Assembly (NCBI GenBank): GCA_017307285.1
Contig: JAFKFI010000065.1
Location: 28,199-92,198 of the forward strand
Length of the DNA stretch: 64,000 bases
Direction: 5' to 3'
Source of the DNA: Alphaproteobacteria bacterium
Lineage (GTDB): Bacteria > Pseudomonadota > Alphaproteobacteria > Acetobacterales > Acetobacteraceae
Part shown: piece after piece, positions 43,050-51,184 of the stretch
Layout: each line of letters opens with the position of its first letter
Numbering within the stretch: the stretch's first letter is position 1
The notes under the pieces: model-generated
What the model was told of the DNA's origin: nothing
What the model saw: only the letters and a program-made list of their open reading frames with translations
The model's database searches: none
Translations under genes and position numbers: made by a program

Positions 43050-44914
43050 GCGTGCCTATCCCGATGGTCCGCCCCAATGACCGTCCTCGTGATCCAGATC
43101 GCTGCGCCTGCGGCAGCGGCTTGCGTCATGCCCGGTGCTGCGGGTTGGATCTCGACGAGTGGCCTCCGGCGGCTCAGGCCGAGCATCTGCCGCCGCTAGT
43201 GGAGCGGGCCATCCAGGCGCTCCGAGCCGGTGGTGGCGAAGCCGCCGAAACATTGTGCGTCGCGGTGCTGGAACTGGCGCCGACCTCCTTGGACGCACTG
43301 CGTTTGCTCTACCAGATTCGCAAGACCGGCGGCCTACGCCAGGCATCCGAGGCGCTGATACGCCGCGTCGTGGCTCTTGCCCCAAACGACGTCGGGGCGG
43401 CGCTCGAGCTCGGCCTGCTACTCATGGACACGGGGCGGCTCGCGGAGGCGGAAATCCACGCGCGCAACTCGGTACGGCTCGCGCCGGACATCGCGCAGGC
43501 GCACAATTTACTCGCGATGGTCCTCACCGAAGCGCACAAGCCGCAATTCGGCGAACATCACTATCGCATGGCGCTCCGGCTGTCTGGCACGCGCGATCCG
43601 ATCCTGCTTGCCAATCTCGCCTGGAACCTGAAGAACCAAGGCAGGATGGCCGAGGCACGGCAGCTCTACGAGGAATCCGCCGCGCTGTCCCCGGACGTGC
43701 CGCAAACGCTGCTCGGTTGGGCGCGCCTCGAGGAAGCGGACCGCAACTTCGAGGCGGCAGCCCGCGTGCTCGATCGCGCGGAGACGCGGTTTCCCAGCGA
43801 TGCGCGGTTCAAGCTTACGCGCGCCGTGCTGCTCGGACGCCAACACCGCTACGAGGAGGCGTTAGCGGTGCTGGCGACGATCGCGAGCCGGAACGGCGAG
43901 TCGGGTCTCGCCGCGCATGAGTTGCTCGAGAAGGGCGCGCTGCTCGACCGGATCGGCCGCCCGGACGAGGCGTTCGCCGCTTTCGAGGCGGGCAAGCGCC
44001 AGGGGCGGGAGATCGGCGGGAATCGCTACTACGCGCAGGAAGCGGAGCTCCTGATCGGCCGCCTCAAGGCGTTCTTCACGGCCGGGCGCCTGTCTATCCT
44101 GCCGCGCGCCCGCGTGCTCGCCGAGGCGCCTCAGCCGATCTTCATCCTGGGCTTTCCCCGCTCGGGAACTACGCTCGTCGAGCAGATCCTGTCGGCGCAC
44201 CCACGCATCGCCGCGGGCGACGAGCTGCCGATTATCGGCGAGATCACTGCGACCCTGCCGCGTCTTTTCGAGAGCCCGCTGAGCTATCCCGATGCGCTGG
44301 CCGAGCTGTGGATGGCAGATCACGCCGACGGATTGGATGAGTTGCGTGACTATTATCTGCGCAAAGTCCGCCAGCTCGGCGTCATGCAAAAGGTGGGAGC
44401 CAGCCGGTTCACCGACAAGATGCCCCTCAACGAGACGCATCTCGGCCTCATCGCGCTGCTCTTCCCCGAGGCGCCACTGATCCACGTGATCCGTCATCCG
44501 CTGGATGTCGTGCTCTCGACCTTCTCCCACGATCTGACGCACGGCTTCTTCTGCGCGTATGAACTGGAGACAGTCGCGAGGCACTACCTGCTCGTGATGG
44601 ACCTGGTGGAGCATTACCGACGCGAAATGACATTACGCTATTTACCGGTCCGGTATGAAACCATCATCGACGACCAGGAAGCGAGCGTTCGCCGTATGCT
44701 GGCCTTCATCGGGGAGAGTTTCGACCAGAATTGTCTAAACTTCCACGAGAATCACCGCTACGCGCGTACCGCGAGCTACGCCCAGGTTGCCGAGAAGCTC
44801 TACGACCGGTCACGCTTCCGGTATCGTCGCTATCTGCGCCATCTGGAACCGGTGGTTCCCATGCTTCGGCCGATCATCGAGCGCCTAGGCTATACCGTGG
44901 ATGAGGTTCCATGA
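43046..44914 (+). CDS. SEC-C/TPR/sulfotransferase protein
   Basis: A 622-residue multidomain protein. Residues 20-32 are a SEC-C zinc motif (CACGSGLRHARCC). Several TPR repeats follow (about 45-340), then a PAPS-dependent sulfotransferase domain: the 5'-phosphosulfate loop GFPRSGTTLVEQIL near residue 368, and VIRHPLDVVLSTFS for the 3'-phosphate. It would sulfate a protein or glycan. The ATG overlaps the preceding stop (ATGA), linking it to the phosphoesterase/beta-helix gene. Confidence 0.87.
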   Translation: MSVPIPMVRPNDRPRDPDRCACGSGLRHARCCGLDLDEWPPAAQAEHLPPLVERAIQALRAGGGEAAETLCVAVLELAPTSLDALRLLYQIRKTGGLRQASEALIRRVVALAPNDVGAALELGLLLMDTGRLAEAEIHARNSVRLAPDIAQAHNLLAMVLTEAHKPQFGEHHYRMALRLSGTRDPILLANLAWNLKNQGRMAEARQLYEESAALSPDVPQTLLGWARLEEADRNFEAAARVLDRAETRFPSDARFKLTRAVLLGRQHRYEEALAVLATIASRNGESGLAAHELLEKGALLDRIGRPDEAFAAFEAGKRQGREIGGNRYYAQEAELLIGRLKAFFTAGRLSILPRARVLAEAPQPIFILGFPRSGTTLVEQILSAHPRIAAGDELPIIGEITATLPRLFESPLSYPDALAELWMADHADGLDELRDYYLRKVRQLGVMQKVGASRFTDKMPLNETHLGLIALLFPEAPLIHVIRHPLDVVLSTFSHDLTHGFFCAYELETVARHYLLVMDLVEHYRREMTLRYLPVRYETIIDDQEASVRRMLAFIGESFDQNCLNFHENHRYARTASYAQVAEKLYDRSRFRYRRYLRHLEPVVPMLRPIIERLGYTVDEVP

Positions 44915-46323
44915 GCGAGCCGGCGCGGCTGCGGAGCTCCGCGCCAGCCGTCGAGGTGAAGCTGCCGCTCACCCAGGTTCTCAAGATCGCCCAGGAGTAC
45001 GTGAACTCTGGCCGGATCCAGGATGCCCAGGAACTGCTCCGTGCCGCCATCCGCGCCGCGCCGCGCGACCCCGAGGCCCTGCACCAGGCGGGCATCGTGG
45101 CGTTCCAGAAGGGCGAGCTGGAGCACGCCGCCGAGCTCATCGAACTGGCGATCGCCGTGCGGCCGGACGCCTCGCTCTATTTGCGCAACATCTGCTCGAT
45201 CTACGAGCGGCTGGGGCGTTACGATGAAGCGGTCGCGGCGGGCGCGCGCGCCGTGCAACTGGACCCGCTCGACTCCAACGCGATGCACAATCTGTCCGTT
45301 GTGCATCAGCGTCTCCTCCGACTCGACGAAGCGCTCGGCTATGCGCGCCGGGCCATCACGCTGGACCCCGCATCGGCCTCGCCACACCTTGCATTAGCCG
45401 AGCTCTTGCTGCTGCGAGGCGAGATGGCGGAGGGGCTCGCTGAATACGAATGGCGTTTCCGCGTGCCGGAGGCGAGGCGGCACCTTCCCGACATCGACCG
45501 TCCACAATGGGATGGCGCGCCGCTTCCCGAAGGCAGCCTCCTGCTGATCGCCGATCAGGGATTTGGCGATGTGCTGCAATTCCTTCGGTATCTCCCCTGG
45601 GTTGCGGAACGCTGCCCACGACTGGTTCTGGCCTGCGGTCCGGAACTGCGCCGCCTGGTCGAGCACAACTATCCCGACCTGCCGGTGTTCGACCGCTGGG
45701 ATGCGCGTCCATCCTTCGCCGCCTTCTGCCCCCTCTCGGGTTTGCCGCGGCTGCACGCGACGCGCCTCGCGACGATTCCCGCGAAAATTCCCTACATCGC
45801 GGCGGAGCCGATCAAGGCGTCCGCCTGGTCGGCGCGATTGCAGACGATGCTACCGCACGGTTATCGCCGCGTCGGCATCGTCTGGAGCGGACGCGAGCAC
45901 CCGCCGAACCGTTCCATCAGCCTCGCCTCCCTCGCGCCCATTGCTGCTTTGGAGGACATCTGCCTGGTCTCGCTCCAGATGGCGCGCGCGCAGGACGAGG
46001 TGGCTGGCTATTTCGGCTGTGCGCCGCTGCTTGCCCTTGGCCACGAGATCGCGGATTTCACCGACACGGCCGCGATCCTCGCCAATCTTGACCTGGTGGT
46101 CACGATCGATACCGCCGTCGCTCACCTCGCCGGCGCGATGGGAAAGCCTGCCTGGATCATGCTGCCCTATTCGCCGGATTGGCGCTGGTTACTCGAACGC
46201 GAGGACAGCCCGTGGTATCCGACGGCGCGCTTGTTCCGCCAACCCGCGCCCGGTCAGTGGGAGCCGGTCGTAGCGTGCATCGCAACCGCGCTCAGCGCTG
46301 GCCAGGCGATGCGCGCGACATAA
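44911..46323 (+). CDS. TPR protein with glycosyltransferase-like domain
   Basis: A 470-residue protein. TPR repeats occupy about residues 20-190 (LRLDEALGYARRAITLDPAS). The C-terminal half resembles ADP-heptose/O-GlcNAc-type GT-B proteins: LLIADQGFGDVLQFLRYLP, then NLDLVVTIDTAVAHLAGAMG, a conserved nucleotide-sugar site. It overlaps the sulfotransferase by ATGA, and the pair may modify the upstream repeat proteins. Its 3' end overlaps the convergent propeller gene by 70 bases. Confidence 0.83.
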   Translation: MSEPARLRSSAPAVEVKLPLTQVLKIAQEYVNSGRIQDAQELLRAAIRAAPRDPEALHQAGIVAFQKGELEHAAELIELAIAVRPDASLYLRNICSIYERLGRYDEAVAAGARAVQLDPLDSNAMHNLSVVHQRLLRLDEALGYARRAITLDPASASPHLALAELLLLRGEMAEGLAEYEWRFRVPEARRHLPDIDRPQWDGAPLPEGSLLLIADQGFGDVLQFLRYLPWVAERCPRLVLACGPELRRLVEHNYPDLPVFDRWDARPSFAAFCPLSGLPRLHATRLATIPAKIPYIAAEPIKASAWSARLQTMLPHGYRRVGIVWSGREHPPNRSISLASLAPIAALEDICLVSLQMARAQDEVAGYFGCAPLLALGHEIADFTDTAAILANLDLVVTIDTAVAHLAGAMGKPAWIMLPYSPDWRWLLEREDSPWYPTARLFRQPAPGQWEPVVACIATALSAGQAMRAT

Positions 46324-47519
46324 TCCGCCACTGGCGCGCCGGGCGTCCCCCAATTGCTCGACCAGATCACTTGCGTCCCATCCGGCGACGGCGAGGCGTG
46401 GGCCTCGCTCCAATAATCCTGTCCCACACGCCGCGTCTGCACGATCCGTCTAATCTCGCCGCTGCCGTCGATACGCAGCGCGATCACTTCCTGATAGAAC
46501 GGCTCCCAGTCGGGATGCGCCACGAGCTCGTCATGCGTGCCGGTATAGGTCACGAATACCCAGCCGGGCAGCTTGGTATTGCGCAGTGAAGCATGTTGTC
46601 CCTCGCCATACCGGGCGAGATCGGTCACAGCGCCGTCGCGCAGCCGGCGCTTGATGATGTGGTAGCGATCGGGATCGGACTTGCTGATGCCGACATAGAC
46701 GTCGTTGCCGTCCCGGTCGATCGTCATGTCGCCGTGCCCCGGACGGTGGTTCTCGGTCCAGTGCTGAACCAGACTGCCCTCGATCGTGAATACATACGCC
46801 TGGTTGGTTTCGTCCGGCATATCCTGGTCGCAGAAGATGTAACGAGCCGACGGCGAGATCGAGCAATAGCCGTTGCGTCCGGAGAGCCCGGCGAGGTGAA
46901 TGTCGGGATATTTTCTGTGCCTCACGATGTCGTACGCGAAGGCGACCAGCGCGCCGCGCCGATCCAGCGCGCGCACCACGAGTTTGCTGCCGTCGTACGA
47001 CAGATTGCCCTTATAGGGACCAAACTGAAGATGCCGATAGCGGACAGGGGCAAAGATGATCGACTTCCGATCGCTGCGAGGATACCAGCGATAGATCGTA
47101 TTCCCGGCCATGCAGATCATCAGCGTTGGGATCGCCGGGTGCCACTCGCATTCGTCGGGCGACGCTCGAGCGAAGAGCGGCCGGTAGGTTCGCCCATCCA
47201 GGAAGCACGCCCCCCCGCAGCCATTCATAATCACGAGCAAGCTCTGGTCCGCGTTCCACGCCTGAGCGCTGGAATAGCGATGAGTGCAATAGGCCGGGCG
47301 ACACGGCAGATCCTTCGTTCCACCATCGCCGGGGTCGGTCACTCGCGTGAACGGCGTACCGAACGCGGGGTCGAGGACCGTCTGCAGATAGGCAGGCTCG
47401 GGCAGCGGTGGGGTCGGCACGACGCGCGCGCGTGCCAGATCCTCCTGCGCCCAGACAGTCCCGACAAGAAACGCAAGCAACGGGGCGGCTAGGATCAATC
47501 GCCTCACAAAACGCTGCAT
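46254..47519 (-). CDS. exported beta-propeller-like protein of the EPS locus
   Basis: A 421-residue protein with a signal peptide ending TVWA-QE (about residue 24). The mature part shows repeated SxDGxxxV blade-like patterns (NLSYDGSKLVVRALD, ASPSPDGTQVIWSSNW) and CDQDMPDETNQAY, resembling WD40-like or oligogalacturonate-lyase propellers. Several Cys pairs could be disulfides. No catalytic set is certain. It overlaps the flippase gene by 16 bases, so it belongs to the EPS operon; cutting or sensing polysaccharide is a guess. Confidence 0.7.
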   Translation of the reverse strand: MQRFVRRLILAAPLLAFLVGTVWAQEDLARARVVPTPPLPEPAYLQTVLDPAFGTPFTRVTDPGDGGTKDLPCRPAYCTHRYSSAQAWNADQSLLVIMNGCGGACFLDGRTYRPLFARASPDECEWHPAIPTLMICMAGNTIYRWYPRSDRKSIIFAPVRYRHLQFGPYKGNLSYDGSKLVVRALDRRGALVAFAYDIVRHRKYPDIHLAGLSGRNGYCSISPSARYIFCDQDMPDETNQAYVFTIEGSLVQHWTENHRPGHGDMTIDRDGNDVYVGISKSDPDRYHIIKRRLRDGAVTDLARYGEGQHASLRNTKLPGWVFVTYTGTHDELVAHPDWEPFYQEVIALRIDGSGEIRRIVQTRRVGQDYWSEAHASPSPDGTQVIWSSNWGTPGAPVADYVARIAWPALSAVAMHATTGSH

Positions 47520-48883
47520 CGCGGCACCTTGGGCTCTGTCCGGGACGGTGCGAGGACCGCGAACACATCCGAGCGCAATCCCAACTTCCGGCGGACGAAC
47601 ATCGCCATCGCCAAGTTCCAGACGATCATGTTGATTGAAGCAGCGACGGCCGCGCCTTCTAGGCCAAGCACTCGGATGAGCCCCAAACCAAGCAGCACGT
47701 TTCCGGCAGCGCTCGCCGTGAGAATGGCAGCCGCCGCGCGCTCGCGCCCTGTCATCGTCATGATAAACAACGGACACCCCGCGGCCGAGGCAGCGATCTG
47801 CCCCACGAGCAGGATACGGGCTGCCATGACACCCGCCGCGAAGTCATGGCCGAACCACGATAGGATCGGCCCGGTCAGTACCAGCAATGGCAACGCGATC
47901 GCGGTCGCGCCAAGAAACGCCCACACTGCCGTCCGGGTCATTAGCGCTTGCAGGGCGGTTCGATCGTCGCTGACGAACAGCTCCGAAATCGCCGGGGCAA
48001 AGAGAGTGTTGGCGGCAGTACGCGGCAATATCGCGAGGAACGCCACGTTGAACACCACCGCATAAATCCCCGCCTCTGTCACCGCTCCGGTCCAGCCCAG
48101 GAGCACCACGCCGGTCCGGTTCATCATGGCTTCGACCGCGCCGAGCACAACAAGCGGTCCCGCGGCACGCATCCAGGTGCGCGCATCGAATTGCGGGGTG
48201 ACATCGAAAAAGCGCTGCGAAAGGTGTCGCCGGGCCAGACTGGCCAATCCGAGGCCGACCACTCCCGCCAGCACCGTCGCGTCCATCACACAAGCTGCAT
48301 CGAGACGCCATCCGAGGACCGGCCCCAGGGCAACGACGAGGACGAGCAACAGGCCGTCTCGGACCAGCCGGTCCGGTGCCAGCGCAATGACCACGCCACC
48401 CAGAGCCCGCGAGGTCGAACAACGAACCCAGAGCAAGGCGAGCGCCGGCACTAAGGCGAACCCACTGACGAACGTGCGCGCGAACCTGCCTGGCACCAAC
48501 CCGAAGGTTAGCACGAGAGCGACGCCCACCAGCGCTACGCCGACACCCGTCGCAGCAACGACCCGGTCAGCAAATCGCGTGACCCCAAGCATCAATCCCC
48601 ATGACTGCCGCGCGCGATAGGCGGACACGAACCGGAGCAGCGAGACGTCGAAGCCGAGCGCGCAGAAATAGGCCAGCACTGTGGCCCAGGCGAGCACATA
48701 GGCGTACACGCCATAGTCCGCCGGGCCGACAATCCTCGCGACAGCAAGCTGGGCTACATACGACACACCAGCGCCGCCGCCATAGACAAAGAACGCAGCC
48801 GCGGTACCCCATGCCAACCGGCCCGAAAGCGAACCCCTATCGGGCAAGGCATTGGCCAACGCCGGGACGGCGGGCTGTATCAC
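47504..48883 (-). CDS. Wzx-like polysaccharide flippase
   Basis: A 459-residue integral membrane protein with about 12-14 hydrophobic segments and the N-terminal G-x-YG pattern (RIVGPADYGVYAYVLA) of MOP-family flippases. It would move lipid-linked repeat units across the inner membrane. GTG start overlaps the upstream kinase-like gene's stop by four bases. Sits in the run with Wzc-like, amidotransferase and glycosyltransferase genes. Confidence 0.85.
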   Translation of the reverse strand: MIQPAVPALANALPDRGSLSGRLAWGTAAAFFVYGGGAGVSYVAQLAVARIVGPADYGVYAYVLAWATVLAYFCALGFDVSLLRFVSAYRARQSWGLMLGVTRFADRVVAATGVGVALVGVALVLTFGLVPGRFARTFVSGFALVPALALLWVRCSTSRALGGVVIALAPDRLVRDGLLLVLVVALGPVLGWRLDAACVMDATVLAGVVGLGLASLARRHLSQRFFDVTPQFDARTWMRAAGPLVVLGAVEAMMNRTGVVLLGWTGAVTEAGIYAVVFNVAFLAILPRTAANTLFAPAISELFVSDDRTALQALMTRTAVWAFLGATAIALPLLVLTGPILSWFGHDFAAGVMAARILLVGQIAASAAGCPLFIMTMTGRERAAAAILTASAAGNVLLGLGLIRVLGLEGAAVAASINMIVWNLAMAMFVRRKLGLRSDVFAVLAPSRTEPKVPRCSVL

Positions 48884-49635
48884 ACTCGGGCGGCCATGAT
48901 TCCGAACCGCTCGGCTGTCGTACGCGCCAACTGATCAAGTATTACGTCGCGCGAGGCGTCGTCGGCAGAGGGTACGCCGACCATGACGGCATCGCGGTCC
49001 AGCAGGAGTCGCTCCAGATCGTCGATGATCTCAATCGAGCGCAGATTTGTCTCGAGGTTGAGCTCAAGCATCCGTTCCAGCACACCTTGCCGTCGCTCGC
49101 GCTTTTGTAGCCGCGCCCTCAGAATTTCGGTGTGGGCCTCCACCCGCACAAGGAGGTCGGCGCGCGGAATCAGATCCAGCGCTTGCGCAAGCCGGTTCGC
49201 GTTTTTCGGCGCCCCGAGCAACACCAGCGAGCACAGGGCCTGAACGAAGGCTTGATCGAAGATGACGATCCGATCGGACGTGCGGGCTCGGTTCCACGAG
49301 TGGGTGAGGCGCCAAATGTATTGCCGCAATCGGATTGCCCATACCGCGTTGACCGGCGGCATCAGTCCGAGGAGAGTTTTGGCCAAATTCGCTTCAGGCG
49401 AATCGCCGTACAGATGGCGCGCGGTCACCAACGTCTCGACGGCGGGCCGGACCAGGCGACGAGCCACGGTCGGGATTTCCAGCCGTCGGCCGCTCGCCCC
49501 CTTGCTTCTCACTTCAGCCGGGCGGTAGCTCAGGGCCAGATCGACACCGAGCCCATGATTGCGCAGGCGCTCTGCGAGGAGGCGTGACAGCGTCGTCTTG
49601 CCGGCCGCAGGCGGGCCGAAAATCTCGACGATCAT
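48880..49635 (-). CDS. P-loop kinase-like protein
   Basis: A 251-residue protein with Walker A GPPAAGKTT at residues 7-15 and a Walker-B-like RIVIFDQAF near residue 127. It resembles small nucleotide or sugar kinases. A substrate kinase in sugar activation is inferred from its EPS context. ATG at 49633-49635 with GAGGTGG upstream; the longer frame reads into the neighbour. Ends overlapping the flippase start. Confidence 0.75.
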   Translation of the reverse strand: MIVEIFGPPAAGKTTLSRLLAERLRNHGLGVDLALSYRPAEVRSKGASGRRLEIPTVARRLVRPAVETLVTARHLYGDSPEANLAKTLLGLMPPVNAVWAIRLRQYIWRLTHSWNRARTSDRIVIFDQAFVQALCSLVLLGAPKNANRLAQALDLIPRADLLVRVEAHTEILRARLQKRERRQGVLERMLELNLETNLRSIEIIDDLERLLLDRDAVMVGVPSADDASRDVILDQLARTTAERFGIMAARV

Positions 49636-49648
49636 TGGGCGTTCCACC

Positions 49649-51184
49649 TCATAGCATCCGCCAGACTTCGCGCCGCACGGCTCGGAGCACGTCGGCAAGC
49701 GGCTGCTCGGCATTCACCACGACAACGCGCGCGCCAGGAAATGCCAGTTGCCGGACAGCAGCAATACGCTCGGCGATCACGACCGGGCTCATATCCGTCT
49801 CGCGCCGCGCCGCCGTCTCGGGTTCGACATCCAGCTTGAGGACGAGATCGGGCGGCATTTGTCCGGCCATCTCGTAGGCACGCGCCTCATACCGGCGCAG
49901 CCAGTCGGGCGACCATCGTGACCGATGCAGCAGCGGCCCGTCATTGTAGTGGACGTTTTCATCCTGAGGGTAACGGTCAGTGACAACGATCAGCCCGCGC
50001 GCGACCGCCCGCTGCGCGGCACGCAGCTTGGTACGTTTCTCCTTCGCGACGAGAGCGGCCCATAACGACATCAGAACGCTGTAGAACACACTCGGCGGCC
50101 GATCCGAGATCCGGCCGTGCGAAGCACCCTTGGGCTTGCTCGGGAACAACCGGCGAACCAGCGGCACCATGAGCTTGAACGGCCACAGCAGCAGTGACGG
50201 CCTGCCCTCGCCGGTGCCGAAATACAGCGGCATCACGTCGAGCTCGGCGCCGAGCCAGGATCTCAGTGATCTGACAACGGTACTCTTGCCGCTACCATCA
50301 ACCCCCAACACCGCGATCAGGCATCCCCCACCCGCGGCGCGCCGGCTCCACGGCCGCGGCAGATGAGCAACGCGGCTGTTCACGCCACCCGCGACCCACG
50401 CGACTCCGCGCGATAGGCTACGCAGGAATGCTTCGGGCGCGTTGTATGCGCGGCGCTCAGCAAGCGCCCGCCGCATCCGGCGGCGCAGGCGCCGTTGCCG
50501 GTCCAGCGGCACCGGGCCGAAGATCGCCTCCACGACATCCTCCGCCATCCCTGAGCCAAGGAGCTCAATGGCACGGGCGCGGACGGCGCCGCGATCCACT
50601 CGCGTCGCCAGGACCTCACGATCCTGCTCGAATTTCTTGGTCATCGCTCGCCAGTTGCGAAGGACCACGGGGTCGTTTCTCATCAGTTCAAGGCAGCCCC
50701 GCACGACCAGCAGCACCGCCTCGCTGGCGGGATCAAGCACCCGGATCGGCGAACCCGCAGTGGCAGCAGCATGTTCGAGAAGGATCTTTTCCCACGGTAG
50801 CCAATACTCGTTGAGCAGTTTCGTGCCCGTCACCAGCCGAAAATGGGCATGAACGTGGATGATCGTGCCAGTCGGATCGTCATAGCCGAGGAAACTCGCG
50901 ATCGCAGGATGATCCCTCGCCGGCACCGACGGAAAGGGCTTGAATCCGCATTCCAGCAGAATGCGCCGAGCCTGATGCTGATGCTCGCGAGCAATGAGCA
51001 GATCAAGATCCGACTCGCCGGACATTGTCTCCCTGACCCGCCTGCTGCTCTTCCAATAACAGTACCCGATCGCGTGCTTCTCGAAGCTGGCCAGAAGCTC
51101 GACGACCAGTGGGACGGGAAGCTGAGAAATGGGCGACTGCGTCGCGCTCTTGGCCAAGGTCGCCATGGAGGTCTGCCCGGTCAT
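49649..51184 (-). CDS. nucleotidyltransferase-like/thymidylate kinase-like fusion
   Basis: A 511-residue two-part protein. Residues 20-190 carry GESDLDLLI, the metal-binding GxSDxD pattern of nucleotidyltransferase folds. Residues 285-511 are a thymidylate-kinase-like domain with Walker A GVDGSGKST and a DRYPQDENVHY lid region. No such pair is standard in EPS synthesis, though related proteins occur in EPS loci. It abuts the Wzc-like gene (no gap). Substrate unknown. Confidence 0.78.
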   Translation of the reverse strand: MTGQTSMATLAKSATQSPISQLPVPLVVELLASFEKHAIGYCYWKSSRRVRETMSGESDLDLLIAREHQHQARRILLECGFKPFPSVPARDHPAIASFLGYDDPTGTIIHVHAHFRLVTGTKLLNEYWLPWEKILLEHAAATAGSPIRVLDPASEAVLLVVRGCLELMRNDPVVLRNWRAMTKKFEQDREVLATRVDRGAVRARAIELLGSGMAEDVVEAIFGPVPLDRQRRLRRRMRRALAERRAYNAPEAFLRSLSRGVAWVAGGVNSRVAHLPRPWSRRAAGGGCLIAVLGVDGSGKSTVVRSLRSWLGAELDVMPLYFGTGEGRPSLLLWPFKLMVPLVRRLFPSKPKGASHGRISDRPPSVFYSVLMSLWAALVAKEKRTKLRAAQRAVARGLIVVTDRYPQDENVHYNDGPLLHRSRWSPDWLRRYEARAYEMAGQMPPDLVLKLDVEPETAARRETDMSPVVIAERIAAVRQLAFPGARVVVVNAEQPLADVLRAVRREVWRML

